The position numbers and the translations under genes are program-made. This document shows positions 30,801 to 39,872 of a stretch of 64,000 nt of DNA, piece by piece. The notes beneath the pieces were generated by a model that searched no databases, was not told the origin of the DNA, and was given only the letters and a program-made list of their open reading frames with translations. Source of the stretch: Nocardia vinacea (lineage in GTDB: Bacteria; Actinomycetota; Actinomycetes; Mycobacteriales; Mycobacteriaceae); NCBI RefSeq assembly GCF_035920345.1, contig NZ_CP109149.1, forward strand, positions 1,612,001 through 1,676,000. The letters run 5' to 3'. The stretch's first letter is position 1. Every line of letters begins with the position of its first letter.

Positions 30801-31184
30801 GTCGAACAGCTTCCGCTGAGCGGCCCCGCTAACCGTCCGGGGACCCGGGTCGATCACCAGCCTGTCCCGGTCAGTGCCCAAGTACCCGCTGTTGCGCGGA
30901 GAACCACTGGGAAACCCCGGCGCCACCGCCTTGCGGTTGACCAGATGCACCGTCCACTCGATCACGGTGTTGGCCGAGGTCAGCTCGGTCGGCACACCGT
31001 TGTCGTAGCCGAATACCCGGAACCTGGCGGCTTGCCGCTTGATCCGGCACTGGCCGTCCTTGTAACCGCCCGCCGGTGCCGACCGGTCCCACCGCTTCTC
31101 CGGCCCGATGAAGAACTCCGAGTCACTGTTGCCCACCCGCGCGACGCCGATCGCTGGGTGGATCCGAACTTCGGTGATGGCCAT
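27869..31184 (-). pseudogene. LodA-like CTQ oxidase fused to vWA domain, frameshifted
   Basis: Residues 1 to about 590 match the LodA/GoxA family (start EVRIHPAIGVARVGNSDSEF, then FIGPEKRW). Both expected cofactor residues are kept: Cys360 in ENCVGGALFPGIE and Trp in TYWWPVPRP (424/425). A vWA domain follows, with MIDAS DKSGS at 605-609. At about 29171-29178 the frame is lost: TARRYPGR replaces the expected ARAGIRAAI. Restoring one GC dinucleotide to the GC-tract there would rejoin the vWA half (GLDPGGNTSIGDGIF ... VVLTDGNENR), giving about 1100 residues. The last 60 residues also look out of frame. It is either a pseudogene or a sequence error. The fused vWA is unlike classical LodA. Confidence 0.75.
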
Positions 31185-31475
31185 GACGGTACCTCCGGGA
31201 CTGGTGCGAAGGCGGCTTCGAGCCGGTCAGCAGCGCTGTGAATGTAGATGCAGCGTGACCGTGTCTTCGCACTTGCAGCGTATGAAAGCGTCGCCTTCCG
31301 AACACGAGTAGAGACCTACTCGAAAATCCCGTTCTTCAACATGAGTGTCTCGGAGTCCTATCTGAAAGCCGCGGCCATTGCCTGCGCCGCAAGACGTGAA
31401 ACGGCGGACTCGCGAGCATTGTGAACATGTCGCAGATGCCCGCGGTGACGGTCGAGCAATACATCGCTGCCGGCG
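31185..31475. other. Intergenic stretch upstream of the LodA-like gene
   Basis: No supportable gene is seen here. It should contain the minus-strand promoter of the LodA-like operon; no clear -35/-10 or operator dyad was recognised. Confidence 0.4.
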
Positions 31476-31622
31476 CTGACCACCCTGGGTAAGCAGCGTT
31501 TGGACGCGACCCGTGCCACCCGCCGTCAAGCGGTGCACGAACGACTGTCGAGTTGGGCCGAAAACGATCTCGCGACGCTCGCCGAACTCCTGCACCGCCT
31601 CGACGCCGAATTCGGCGACTGA
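31476..31622 (+). pseudogene. MarR-family regulator, C-terminal remnant
   Basis: The frame LTTLGKQRLDATRATRRQAV, then HERLSSWAENDLATLAELLHRL and DAEF, ending in TGA, is the typical last two helices of a MarR regulator (LTPAG..ALEATR ... dimerisation helix). The DNA-binding part is absent upstream. With the integrase remnant at 26010 it brackets the LodA/LodB island. Confidence 0.75.
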
Positions 31623-31665
31623 GGCCGGATGGTGGCGGTGGTCGTGGGTGCGCGGCTGCCAGCGA

Positions 31666-32913
31666 TCAGCGGGCGGTTCGTTTCGGGGGCTCGTTCGCGA
31701 CGATCGATGACATGTGCAGTGCCGCAATCGATTCGGGGGACAGCCCGAGCCGATCCTGCAGCACGGATTCGGTGTGTTCGCCGAGCCGTGGGGCGGGGCG
31801 GGCCGGGATGTGCTCACCGTTCACCGAGATCGGGGAACCGGGCGCGAGGTATTCGCCGATCTCGGGTTGACGTAGCAGGGTGAACAGCGGATTCGCGGTG
31901 ACGCGCGGGTCGGTCGCGAGTTCGTCGAAACTGCGGTAGCGCTCCCAGAGCACCGATGTTTTCGCCAGGGCGGTGCCGATCTCCTCGGCGGGGCGGTCGC
32001 GGAACCACGGGGTGAACAGTCCGGTCAGCACGTCGCGATGACGGTAGCGCGTGCCCTCGTCGGTGAAGTCCGCCGCCAGCGCGATAGCCAGCGCGTCGAC
32101 CGCGCCGGTACTGCCGGTCAGCTCGGTGAGATCACGAAAGTGCCTGGGGGTCAGGGCGACCACCATGAAGGAGACGCCGTCGGCGCTGGTGAAGTGCTGA
32201 CCGTACTGGCCGTAGATGGCATTGCCCAAGCGGGGGCGCTGCCGCCCGCATAGTGCCGCCTCCGCGAGGAAGCCGAGGTTGCCCACCGTGGCCAGCGCGA
32301 CATCCTCCAGCGGCAAGGTGATCCGGCTGCCTTGTCCGGTCGCGTCGCGGTGGCGCACCGCGGCGGTGATCGCCAGTGCCGCATACACTCCGCAGAGCAG
32401 ATCCCATGCCGGCAGCACATGATTGATCGGACCCTCGTGGTCGGCGGGGCCGGTGACGAGCGGAAATCCGGTGGCGGCATTGACGGTGTAGTCGACTGCG
32501 GCCGAACCGTCGGCGCGGCCCAGTATTTCCAGCTGGATCAGGTCGGGTCGCGTGGCGGTGAGCGTCTCGTAGTCGAGCCAATCCCGTCCGGCGGTGTTGG
32601 TCAGCAGGATGCCGCCGCTGGGGCCGCCGCCGGTTATCAGGCGTGTAACGAGCAGTTGCCCCGCCGGTGCGCGCAAATCGGCTGTGACGGAGCGCTTTCC
32701 CTTGTTGAGTCCGGTCCAATAGATGCTCTCGCCGTCGTCGGTAAGCGGCCATCGACGGTAATCGGCAGCACCGCCGACCGGGTCGACACGGATGACCTCC
32801 GCGCCGAGCTGCGCCAGCGTCATACCCGCCAGCGGCGCGGCGACGAAGCTGGAGATCTCCACGATGCGCACACCGGCCAGCGGCTGCGCCGGGGAGGTCG
32901 CGGGATTCGGCAT
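31666..32913 (-). CDS. CaiB/BaiF family (class III) CoA-transferase
   Basis: This 415-residue family III CoA-transferase moves CoA between carboxylic acids. The N-terminal PLAGVRIVEISSFVAAPLAGMTLAQLGAEVIRVD is the family start; the catalytic Asp is at about 171 (PAWDLLCGVYAA); the C-terminus ends with the usual LGEHTESVL. It starts 20 bases after the second Mce-associated gene and is likely the last gene of the mce operon, so it may activate the imported substrate as a CoA ester. A paralogue lies at 58772-60004. Confidence 0.93.
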   Translation of the reverse strand: MPNPATSPAQPLAGVRIVEISSFVAAPLAGMTLAQLGAEVIRVDPVGGAADYRRWPLTDDGESIYWTGLNKGKRSVTADLRAPAGQLLVTRLITGGGPSGGILLTNTAGRDWLDYETLTATRPDLIQLEILGRADGSAAVDYTVNAATGFPLVTGPADHEGPINHVLPAWDLLCGVYAALAITAAVRHRDATGQGSRITLPLEDVALATVGNLGFLAEAALCGRQRPRLGNAIYGQYGQHFTSADGVSFMVVALTPRHFRDLTELTGSTGAVDALAIALAADFTDEGTRYRHRDVLTGLFTPWFRDRPAEEIGTALAKTSVLWERYRSFDELATDPRVTANPLFTLLRQPEIGEYLAPGSPISVNGEHIPARPAPRLGEHTESVLQDRLGLSPESIAALHMSSIVANEPPKRTAR

Positions 32914-32933
32914 CTACATCATCCTCTCGCCGG

Positions 32934-33443
32934 CTACAGCGGAGTCATACCGCTGACGAGCCAGTGGTCGTCGTGCTTTTCGACGGTGACGGTCACCCGG
33001 CTGGAACTGGTGGTCGGTGCGGGCACGGCGGTACTGATTGTCACCTGGTCGATGAACATCAGCACCGTCACACGGTCGGTGGAAGCCGACAGTACGCCCG
33101 CGGATACCACCCGCGCTCTGGTGCTCACGCCCTTCTCCTTGGCCACCGGCACGATCGTCTTGTTCACCAGATTGCGGTAGTCGTCCTGGAACGAGCCGGT
33201 GAGTCCGGCAACGGCCGCGAGATCCTTGCCGACGGTGGCCGAGGTGTAACTGAGCATTGCCGCGACTGTTTCGCGGGCGGCGGTCGGTGCATCCCGGCGT
33301 GCCGCGGCCGTGGCGGCATCGTGCTGGTTATCTCGCACGAGTAGCACCGCGGCTACGGTCAGTGCCACAATTGCGGCGCTCAGCAGCGGAATCATGCTGA
33401 GCCGCAGAATATTTCGCAGGACGATTACGGATCGATGGTTCAC
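32934..33443 (-). CDS. Mce-associated membrane protein (second)
   Basis: This 169-residue protein has one N-terminal membrane helix (IPLLSAAIVALTVAAVLLV) and an extracytoplasmic domain of the Mas/NTF2-like type (AARETVAAMLSYTSATVGKDLAAVAGLTGSF). Such proteins accompany Mce transporters and help their stability. The ATG overlaps the stop of the preceding Mas gene (ATGA), showing cotranscription. Confidence 0.88.
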   Translation of the reverse strand: MNHRSVIVLRNILRLSMIPLLSAAIVALTVAAVLLVRDNQHDAATAAARRDAPTAARETVAAMLSYTSATVGKDLAAVAGLTGSFQDDYRNLVNKTIVPVAKEKGVSTRARVVSAGVLSASTDRVTVLMFIDQVTISTAVPAPTTSSSRVTVTVEKHDDHWLVSGMTPL

Positions 33444-34216
33444 GGCACGAACTCCACGTTGGACACCTTCGGGATGCCATCGACTTCCTTGATCCGTACG
33501 CTGAACCGGTAGGAGCGTTGTTCCTGCTGCCGGGTCTGCGTGTTGGTGACCTGCGCGTTCGCGGCGACGATGACGGTGATCGTGCCGTCGTCCGGAACCT
33601 CGGCGCCGTCGTCGGCGGCGGTGGCCGCGGCGATGACCTCGCCGGTGGACAGCACGTCGGCATGTCGGATGGCCTGCAGGTAGTTCCCGGACTGGCTGTG
33701 CAGGTCGTCGGCGAACGGTGCGGTGGTGATATCGCTGAGCCGGGCGAAGTCCGCGTCGGCGCTGTCACGGCGGATATTGATCAGGGCGGTGACACCGCGC
33801 CGGGCGGTGTCGATGATGGCGGCCTGGTGGTTCGCGGTGGCCTCGGTCTGCCGATGCTCGCGCAGCGCCAGTGCTGTCACCGTGGTCGCGGCGACAAGCG
33901 CGGCGACCGCGAGCACGACCGCGGCGATGCGAAAACGTCTGCGCCCCAGCTTCGGACGAGCGAGCCGCGGTCGCGGGATGCGGGGAAGTCCGCGGGGTTG
34001 CCGGATTGGCCCCTCCGTTGTGGCTGACGATCGTTCGGCCGCGGACGGCGACGTATCGGTGTCCGCCTCGACGTCCGGGTGCTCCGGGGACTCGCTCGGT
34101 GGCCCGGTTGGGCGGGTGGCCCTTCGCCGCCGCGGCGGCGGTTCGGTCACCAATGCGGTAGTGGCCGCAGTGTCGGTCGCGGTCAGGGAATCGGAGCGGT
34201 CAACAGTGAGGTCCAT
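33440..34216 (-). CDS. Mce-associated membrane protein (first)
   Basis: This 258-residue protein has a disordered, Pro/Arg/Ser-rich cytoplasmic N-terminus of about 95 residues. One membrane helix follows (IAAVVLAVAALVAATTVTALAL), then a Mas-type extracytoplasmic domain (ARRGVTALINIRRDSADADFARLSDITT). The ATG at 34216 (MDLTVDRS) lies 34 bases inside the end of mceF. An unusually long cytosolic tail distinguishes it from the second Mas protein. Confidence 0.85.
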   Translation of the reverse strand: MDLTVDRSDSLTATDTAATTALVTEPPPRRRRATRPTGPPSESPEHPDVEADTDTSPSAAERSSATTEGPIRQPRGLPRIPRPRLARPKLGRRRFRIAAVVLAVAALVAATTVTALALREHRQTEATANHQAAIIDTARRGVTALINIRRDSADADFARLSDITTAPFADDLHSQSGNYLQAIRHADVLSTGEVIAAATAADDGAEVPDDGTITVIVAANAQVTNTQTRQQEQRSYRFSVRIKEVDGIPKVSNVEFVP

Positions 34217-35568
34217 GACGCTTCCTGGGAGGCTGGTCGGTTCGGTTCCGGTGTGATGTCGATGTGGCGGTAGGGATTTCCGTCCGGTGTGAGATACATG
34301 GGGCTGCCGGGCAGATAGTGGGCGACGCCCGTGGGCGCGGGTGAGGGGCTCGATTCGAAAGGCCCGTTGTTGCCAGAGGGCGGTACCACCCCGTTGCGGC
34401 ACTGCTCGGGGGTGGCGGCGCGGACACCCGGATTCTCCAGGCACGGCAGGTTCCGCGTGCCGCGTACGGCGAACTGCGAATCCTGCGGGACATTGCAGTA
34501 CAGGTTGGTCGGGGTATCAGGAGTGCTGGTTTCGATGGGGCTGCGTCGTTCGTCGGCGGAGAGATAGCCGGTGGTGCAGGCGGCGGGATCCTGAACCTCC
34601 ACGGCGAAGACGACATTCGCACCGCCGTCGGCGGCACCGCGTGCGCCCGCGGTGTTCTCGGCGGCGATCAGCGGCGGTAGCAGGACCAGGATCTGCTCGA
34701 TGGCTGGGTTATAGGTCAGGGCGACCTGTCCGACGGTGGTCAGGTTGGCCAGCAGCAGCGGCAGTGTCGGTGCCAGGTTCTGGAACAGCTGGTTGGCATC
34801 GTCGGCCGCGGACGGACCGCGTTCCAGGATATTGCGCACGGCGGGGTCGGCGGTGCGGAGCTGGTCGGTGAGATAGGCCAGATTCGCGGCCCAATCGCGG
34901 ATTTCGGCGCTGCTGACCACCTGGGTGTTCAGCAGCGGGGTGAGTTGCTGAACGAGGGTGGTGAGGGCGTCGCCATTGGCGGCCATGGCGTCGACGAAGG
35001 TGACGGTGGAGTCCAGCAGGCTCGCCAGATCCTTTCCCGCACCGCCGAATCCGCGCGCGGACTCGTCGAGCACCGTGTGCAGGGTGTCGGGTGGGAGCGA
35101 GGCGAGGATCGCGCGGGTCTGCTCCAGGATGGGGCCGATCCGGTCGGCGACCCGCACGCGGTCGACGGCGATCATATCGCCATCGCGCAGGAACGGCCCG
35201 TGGTCGACCGTGGGTTGCAGATCGACGTACTGTTCGCCGATCGCCGACATGCTGCGGACCCGTGCGGTCAGGTCGGCGGGTACAGCGACCGAGTCGATAA
35301 GCGACAGAGTCGCGGTAACTCCGGTGGGTGCCAGGTCGACGGAGGTGACGCGGCCGATCGTATGCCCGTCGTAGGTGACATTCGCATTGCGATAAAGGCC
35401 ACCGGCCCTTGGCAATTCGACGGTGATGCGATAGCGGCCGATATCGAGCGCCGCCGGAATCCGTAGATAGTAGATGCCGGTGAAAGTCGTCGATACCAGC
35501 GCGATGATCGCGAAGACGATCAGCTGGTTGCGGACGAGGCGAGAAGTACGCGTCGAGTCGGTACTCAT
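34183..35568 (-). CDS. mceF: Mce family protein MceF
   Basis: This 461-residue Mce protein is the sixth and last of the operon. An N-terminal membrane anchor (NQLIVFAIIALVSTTFTGIYYL) is followed by the MCE domain (RITVELPRAGGLYRNANVTYDG, HTIGRVTSVDL) and a long helical region that in Mce complexes builds the lipid-conducting barrel across the periplasm. A Pro-rich C-terminal tail with several Cys (GYLSADERR ... NLYCNVP) is typical of MceF. The ATG at 35568 (MSTDSTRTSRL) overlaps the mceE stop by 4 bases. Confidence 0.92.
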   Translation of the reverse strand: MSTDSTRTSRLVRNQLIVFAIIALVSTTFTGIYYLRIPAALDIGRYRITVELPRAGGLYRNANVTYDGHTIGRVTSVDLAPTGVTATLSLIDSVAVPADLTARVRSMSAIGEQYVDLQPTVDHGPFLRDGDMIAVDRVRVADRIGPILEQTRAILASLPPDTLHTVLDESARGFGGAGKDLASLLDSTVTFVDAMAANGDALTTLVQQLTPLLNTQVVSSAEIRDWAANLAYLTDQLRTADPAVRNILERGPSAADDANQLFQNLAPTLPLLLANLTTVGQVALTYNPAIEQILVLLPPLIAAENTAGARGAADGGANVVFAVEVQDPAACTTGYLSADERRSPIETSTPDTPTNLYCNVPQDSQFAVRGTRNLPCLENPGVRAATPEQCRNGVVPPSGNNGPFESSPSPAPTGVAHYLPGSPMYLTPDGNPYRHIDITPEPNRPASQEASWTSLLTAPIP

Positions 35569-36608
35569 CGGGCGCCCCCTGTCACCGGTGGGGCGGCAAA
35601 CGGGGTACCGAACAGCAGACCCTGCTGCAGCCGCGGCAGTGTGAGATCCGCTTCCGCCCACAGATTCATGTAATCGCCGTGGATGCCGTTCGTGATGGCG
35701 ACCGGCGGGAACGGAAAGGTGCCCAGCTGGTTGATATTGGCGACGAGGTCGTCCCCGGTTGTGGCGATCTGCTGCAGGGTCGGCACGAGGTCGGCCAGGT
35801 TCTGCTTCAGGTCTCCGTGGATCTGTCGTACCAGTGCGGTTCCTGCGTCGCCGAATCGAGTCAGTGCAGCGAAGGCGTCGGTGAGGTCGCGCCGCTGCAC
35901 GTTGAGCACACCGAGAGCGGGGTCGATGGCGGCGACGGCCCGACCGATGGTGTCGTTGTCGGCGGACAGCTGAGCGGCAAACCTGTCGAGATTGTCCAGG
36001 GTGGCGGTGATCGCATCCCGCTGTGAATCCAACTCGCCAAGTAGCGTATTCATTCCATCGAGCACATTGCCGATCGAATCATCGTGTCCGGCAATAGCTT
36101 TGGTGGCCTCGGTGACTATGGTCTGCAGATGTCCCAGCCCGCCGCCGTTGAGCACCATGGACAGCGCCGCCAGCGTCTGCTCGGTGGTGGGATAGCTGCC
36201 CGCTCGCTCCAGCGGGATCACACTGTCCTCGAGCAGCGTGCCGCGCGGGTCGGTGGGTGCGGTGAGTTCGATGTGCGTCGAGCCCAACAGGCTGGTCTGC
36301 CCGATTTTGGCGGTTGCATTGGCGGGCAGGACGACGGAACCGTTGAGCGCCACGGTCACTCGCGCGTGCCAGTCCTCGGTGGTGATGGTCGTGATGGTGC
36401 CGACTTCCACGTCGTCGACCAGTACGGGTGAGTTCGGGGTGATGGTGGTGACGTCCGGCATTTCGATGACCACGTGGTAGCTCCCGGGGCCGTGGCCCTG
36501 CGTCCCGGGCAGTGGCAGTGAATTCAATCCGGTCCACTGGCATCCGGATACCGCGGCGCACAGCGCGATTCCGCACAGCAGCGCCATCGGACGGCGAGCC
36601 GTGCTCAT
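35565..36608 (-). CDS. mceE: Mce family lipoprotein MceE (LprK-type)
   Basis: This 347-residue Mce subunit carries a lipoprotein signal: ALLCGIALCAAVSGC with lipobox VSGC and lipidated Cys23, as in mycobacterial LprK/MceE. The MCE domain follows (VVIEMPDVTTITPNSPVLVD, DVEVGTITTI), then a coiled helical stretch. The ATG at 36608 overlaps the mceD stop. It belongs to the same translationally coupled operon. Confidence 0.93.
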   Translation of the reverse strand: MSTARRPMALLCGIALCAAVSGCQWTGLNSLPLPGTQGHGPGSYHVVIEMPDVTTITPNSPVLVDDVEVGTITTITTEDWHARVTVALNGSVVLPANATAKIGQTSLLGSTHIELTAPTDPRGTLLEDSVIPLERAGSYPTTEQTLAALSMVLNGGGLGHLQTIVTEATKAIAGHDDSIGNVLDGMNTLLGELDSQRDAITATLDNLDRFAAQLSADNDTIGRAVAAIDPALGVLNVQRRDLTDAFAALTRFGDAGTALVRQIHGDLKQNLADLVPTLQQIATTGDDLVANINQLGTFPFPPVAITNGIHGDYMNLWAEADLTLPRLQQGLLFGTPFAAPPVTGGAR

Positions 36609-37837
36609 CGCGGCTGTCCGGGCAGCAGGACCTGCTGCAATTCCGGTGGGCTGTAGACGAGTTGGCCGGGACCCACGCCGGTGCCGGTGGACGGGTTGAT
36701 GCTCACCGGCGGGTAGTTCATCCGCAGCGTGTTCAGTAGTGGCCCGAGGTATTGCGCGCACAGCTGGGCTCCTTGCTCGGAGGTGGCGTTCGCGAGGGCG
36801 GCGATGCCGCCGCAGATGAAATTGATGGGGTTGCCGAAATTTTGGGGTCCCGGAACGCCGGTCATCGCGCCCTGCCCGGGGTTGTAGGTGTTGTAGTAGT
36901 TCGACAGCGCGGTGGGCGCGCGGTGCAGCACGGTTTCCAGCGCATCGCGCTGGGCCACGATCACATCGGTGGCGGCGACGAGCTGGTGCACCTGTGTGGT
37001 GAGCCCGTCGCGGTGCTCGGTGACGAATGCCTGGATATCGCCGATGGCGGTGTCCAGGGTGGTCAGCGCGGTCGACAGATCGCTGCGGTTGCCTGCCAGC
37101 ACCTCGGTGACCGATGCCAGCCGACCCTGGAATACAACTATCTGCTGCTCGCTGGCCGCCAGTGCGGTGGTGAATGCCTGCAGATTGCGGACGGTGCCGA
37201 ACAGGTCCGTGCTGCCCGCGGACAGCGTCGCCATCGTGGCGGAGAGCTGGTCGAGGCCGGCCCGCAGGGTGTCGCCGTTGCCGTTCATCGCCGCGGCGGC
37301 GGATCCTAGAAATCGGGCGCCGGGTCCGGTGGGGTCATCGGGCCGCGGTGCCAGCGCGCTGGTGACCCGCGAGAGTTGCTCCTCCACCTGATCCCATTCA
37401 ACCGGGACGGCGGTGCGGTCGACCGGAATATCGACCTCACGACCGCCGCTGGGCCCGCTCGTCCAGGCGGGGGTGAGCTGGATGAATCGCGCGGCGACCA
37501 AGCTCTGGGCCATGATCACGGCCTTCACGTCGGCCGGTAACCGCAGCGACCGTGGCAGTCGCATGCGCACGGTGAGCTCGGTTCCGTGCGGCTCGATGGC
37601 CTCGATGGTGCCCACCTTTACCCCGACCACGCGGACCTCGTCACCGACGTACAGGCCGCTGGTGGAGGTGAAATGCGCGGTGACGGTGTAATAGCGCGAC
37701 CGCTGAACGATGTCGTATCCGGCGACCACGACGACGATCGCCAGCACGGCGGCGGTGAGTCGGACCAACCATCGTTTGCGGGGTGTGCGGGCACCGGTTC
37801 GAATTCGCAAGGCGCCGGCTCGGATTCGGGCGATCAT
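36605..37837 (-). CDS. mceD: Mce family protein MceD
   Basis: This 410-residue Mce subunit has an N-terminal anchor (LVRLTAAVLAIVVVVAGYDIV) and an MCE domain (VTAHFTSTSGLYVGDEVRVV, GVKVGTIEAI). A long helical segment with repeated small-residue heptads follows, then a Pro-rich C-terminus. It overlaps both neighbours by 4 bases, indicating translational coupling along the operon. Confidence 0.92.
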   Translation of the reverse strand: MIARIRAGALRIRTGARTPRKRWLVRLTAAVLAIVVVVAGYDIVQRSRYYTVTAHFTSTSGLYVGDEVRVVGVKVGTIEAIEPHGTELTVRMRLPRSLRLPADVKAVIMAQSLVAARFIQLTPAWTSGPSGGREVDIPVDRTAVPVEWDQVEEQLSRVTSALAPRPDDPTGPGARFLGSAAAAMNGNGDTLRAGLDQLSATMATLSAGSTDLFGTVRNLQAFTTALAASEQQIVVFQGRLASVTEVLAGNRSDLSTALTTLDTAIGDIQAFVTEHRDGLTTQVHQLVAATDVIVAQRDALETVLHRAPTALSNYYNTYNPGQGAMTGVPGPQNFGNPINFICGGIAALANATSEQGAQLCAQYLGPLLNTLRMNYPPVSINPSTGTGVGPGQLVYSPPELQQVLLPGQPR

Positions 37838-38859
37838 CGGACCTGTGGGATCGGTAGGGGGGCTGGCGGGAGGCCGAGCACCGAATTGATCAGGGGCTGT
37901 GTGTAGTCGGCGGGTACGAGGTTCTGCAGATACGCGTAGAAGTAGGGACCGCTGGCGACGGCGTCGCCGAGCGTGCCGATATACATGGACAGGCCCTGGA
38001 TGCTTTTCGCCACGTTGTCGCGGTTGTTGTTCAGCACCGTCAAGACCTGCCCGAGCTTGTCCAGGGCCGGTGCCAGGTCGGCATCGGTGTCATGCACCAG
38101 GCCGGACAGCTGCCGCGACAGCTGGTCGATTCCGGTGATGACCCCGCCCAGCGCTGCGCTGCTGGCCTGCAATTCCGCGAGCAGTGAATTGCCGTCGAGC
38201 AGTAGAGAATTCACCTGTGGCCCGCGCTTGGCCAGTGCCGATGTCACCTGTTCGGCACCGGAGAGCAGGCCACGCAATGCGGCGTCGCGCTGGTTGACCG
38301 ATTCGGCGAGGCGTCGCATCCCGTCCAGGGCGGGCCGCACCTGCGGGGCCGCCGCCGAAAGAACGTCGGAGGCGCTGTCGAGCGCGCGGGTCAACTGGTC
38401 GAGGTCGATATCGCGGATGGCTGTGGTGGCCTCATTGAGGATGGTCGGCAACGTGTAGCCGGATCGGGTCCGGTCGAGTGGGATGGTGTCGCCGGTGCGC
38501 AGACGGCCCACACCGGCGGGCGCCAGTTCGACGGCGCGCCGACCCAGCAGTGATGTGGTCTTGATGGTGGCGGTGATCGCGTCGCCGAGCGCGATCTGCG
38601 GGTCGGCGGTGAAGGTGACGCGTGCGTGACCGCGGTCCACGGTGATGTCGGTGACGGTGCCGATTCGCACCCCGGCGGCCGAGACGTCGTCGTCGACGTG
38701 CAGACCGCTCGCGTCGTCGAACAGTGCCCCGTACCGCAGTGGCTGGGCGCTGAGCAGCGGGATCTTGTCGAATTGCAGTGAGACCAGGGAGATCGCCGCG
38801 GTGAGGACGATGCCGATGAGGCCGATGCGACCGGCTTCGCGCTGAGAGAGTCGATTCAT
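37834..38859 (-). CDS. mceC: Mce family protein MceC
   Basis: This 341-residue Mce subunit starts at MNRLSQREAGR; its ATG overlaps the mceB stop (ATGA), preferred over an upstream in-frame start. It has one membrane helix (GLIGIVLTAAISLVSLQF), an MCE domain (ALFDDASGLHVDDDVSAAGV, RIGTVTDI), then a helical region. It lacks the Pro-rich extension seen in other MceC proteins. Confidence 0.92.
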   Translation of the reverse strand: MNRLSQREAGRIGLIGIVLTAAISLVSLQFDKIPLLSAQPLRYGALFDDASGLHVDDDVSAAGVRIGTVTDITVDRGHARVTFTADPQIALGDAITATIKTTSLLGRRAVELAPAGVGRLRTGDTIPLDRTRSGYTLPTILNEATTAIRDIDLDQLTRALDSASDVLSAAAPQVRPALDGMRRLAESVNQRDAALRGLLSGAEQVTSALAKRGPQVNSLLLDGNSLLAELQASSAALGGVITGIDQLSRQLSGLVHDTDADLAPALDKLGQVLTVLNNNRDNVAKSIQGLSMYIGTLGDAVASGPYFYAYLQNLVPADYTQPLINSVLGLPPAPLPIPQVR

Positions 38860-39872
38860 TTCCGTGCGCACCTGCCGGTCTGCTGGTCGGTCATCTCGAG
38901 AACCACCGGGTGGCCGTCCGCGCCGGTCAATTTGAACGACAGGCCGCAGAGATAGAAGTTGAAGAAGGACCCGTAGGTGCCCATGCGGATCAGCTTGCGA
39001 TAGTCGTCCGGGAGCCGGTTCAGTACCTCGTCCAGGGTGTCGATGTGGTTGGTGGTCGGTGTGAGCGCGGCGTTCAACTGGCTGACCGTCGCGGACAGAT
39101 CGGGGCGCACGTCGGCGAGCAGGCCGGTGAACGCGTCGGCGGCGCCGTCGAGGCTGTCGACCGCGTGCCCGATGATGTCCCGGTCCTGCGCCAGACCCGA
39201 CACCAGCTGCTGCAGATGGTCGAGCGTGCTGCTGAATTGGCCACCCCGCGAAGCGATTTCGGTGAGGACCGTATTCAGGTTGGTGATCACCCGCCCGATG
39301 ACCTGATCACGATCGGCCAGCGTGCTGGTCACCGACCCGACCCGGGTCAGCACATCCGCGATGGTTCCCGCGCGACCCTGGAAGATCTTCAGCAATGCCA
39401 TCGATAGCTCGTTGACCTGTCGCGGGTCCAGCGCTTGTAGCAGAGGATGGAATCCGCCGAGCAGGGCGTCCAGATCGAGTGCGGGCGCGGTGTTCGGCGG
39501 TTGGATGGTTCCGCCCACCGGCAGTTGCGTGGTGTCCGGGCCGCGCTGCAGTTCGAGGTAGCGGTTGCCGACAAGGTCCTCGTATCGGATGGCGGCCCGC
39601 GTGGATGTGGTCGGCCGGTCGTTGGTGGTGATCGAGAAGTCGACGTGGGCCCGGTGGTCCGCGCCGTAGCGCACCGCGCCGACCGATCCGACCGGGACCC
39701 CCGCGATGCGGACCTTCGCGCCGGGACGCATACCGGACGCATCGGTGAACACCGCGTGATAGGTCCGCGAGCCCCCCGCGTCGACCTGTGTGAACACCAG
39801 GATCATCGCTCCGTTCACCAAGAGCATGACCAGCACGAAGATGCTCAATTTCAGTGCGCGCGACCGGTTCAC
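38856..39872 (-). CDS. mceB: Mce family protein MceB
   Basis: This 338-residue Mce subunit starts at the GTG at 39872, which overlaps the mceA stop (GTGA). It has an anchor helix (LSIFVLVMLLVNGAMILVF), an MCE domain (HAVFTDASGMRPGAKVRIAG, VPVGSVGAV) with the conserved EDLVGNRYLELQ stretch of MceB, and a C-terminal region with two Cys. Confidence 0.92.
   Translation of the reverse strand: MNRSRALKLSIFVLVMLLVNGAMILVFTQVDAGGSRTYHAVFTDASGMRPGAKVRIAGVPVGSVGAVRYGADHRAHVDFSITTNDRPTTSTRAAIRYEDLVGNRYLELQRGPDTTQLPVGGTIQPPNTAPALDLDALLGGFHPLLQALDPRQVNELSMALLKIFQGRAGTIADVLTRVGSVTSTLADRDQVIGRVITNLNTVLTEIASRGGQFSSTLDHLQQLVSGLAQDRDIIGHAVDSLDGAADAFTGLLADVRPDLSATVSQLNAALTPTTNHIDTLDEVLNRLPDDYRKLIRMGTYGSFFNFYLCGLSFKLTGADGHPVVLEMTDQQTGRCARK

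Noticed and set aside
30168..31241. 357-codon plus-strand frame opposite the LodA-like gene.
   Set aside because: Antisense shadow; the minus strand carries the conserved LodA motifs.
31227..31817. 196-codon minus-strand frame between the LodA-like and CaiB genes.
   Set aside because: Overlaps the CaiB gene in another frame and the MarR remnant on the other strand; no recognisable product.
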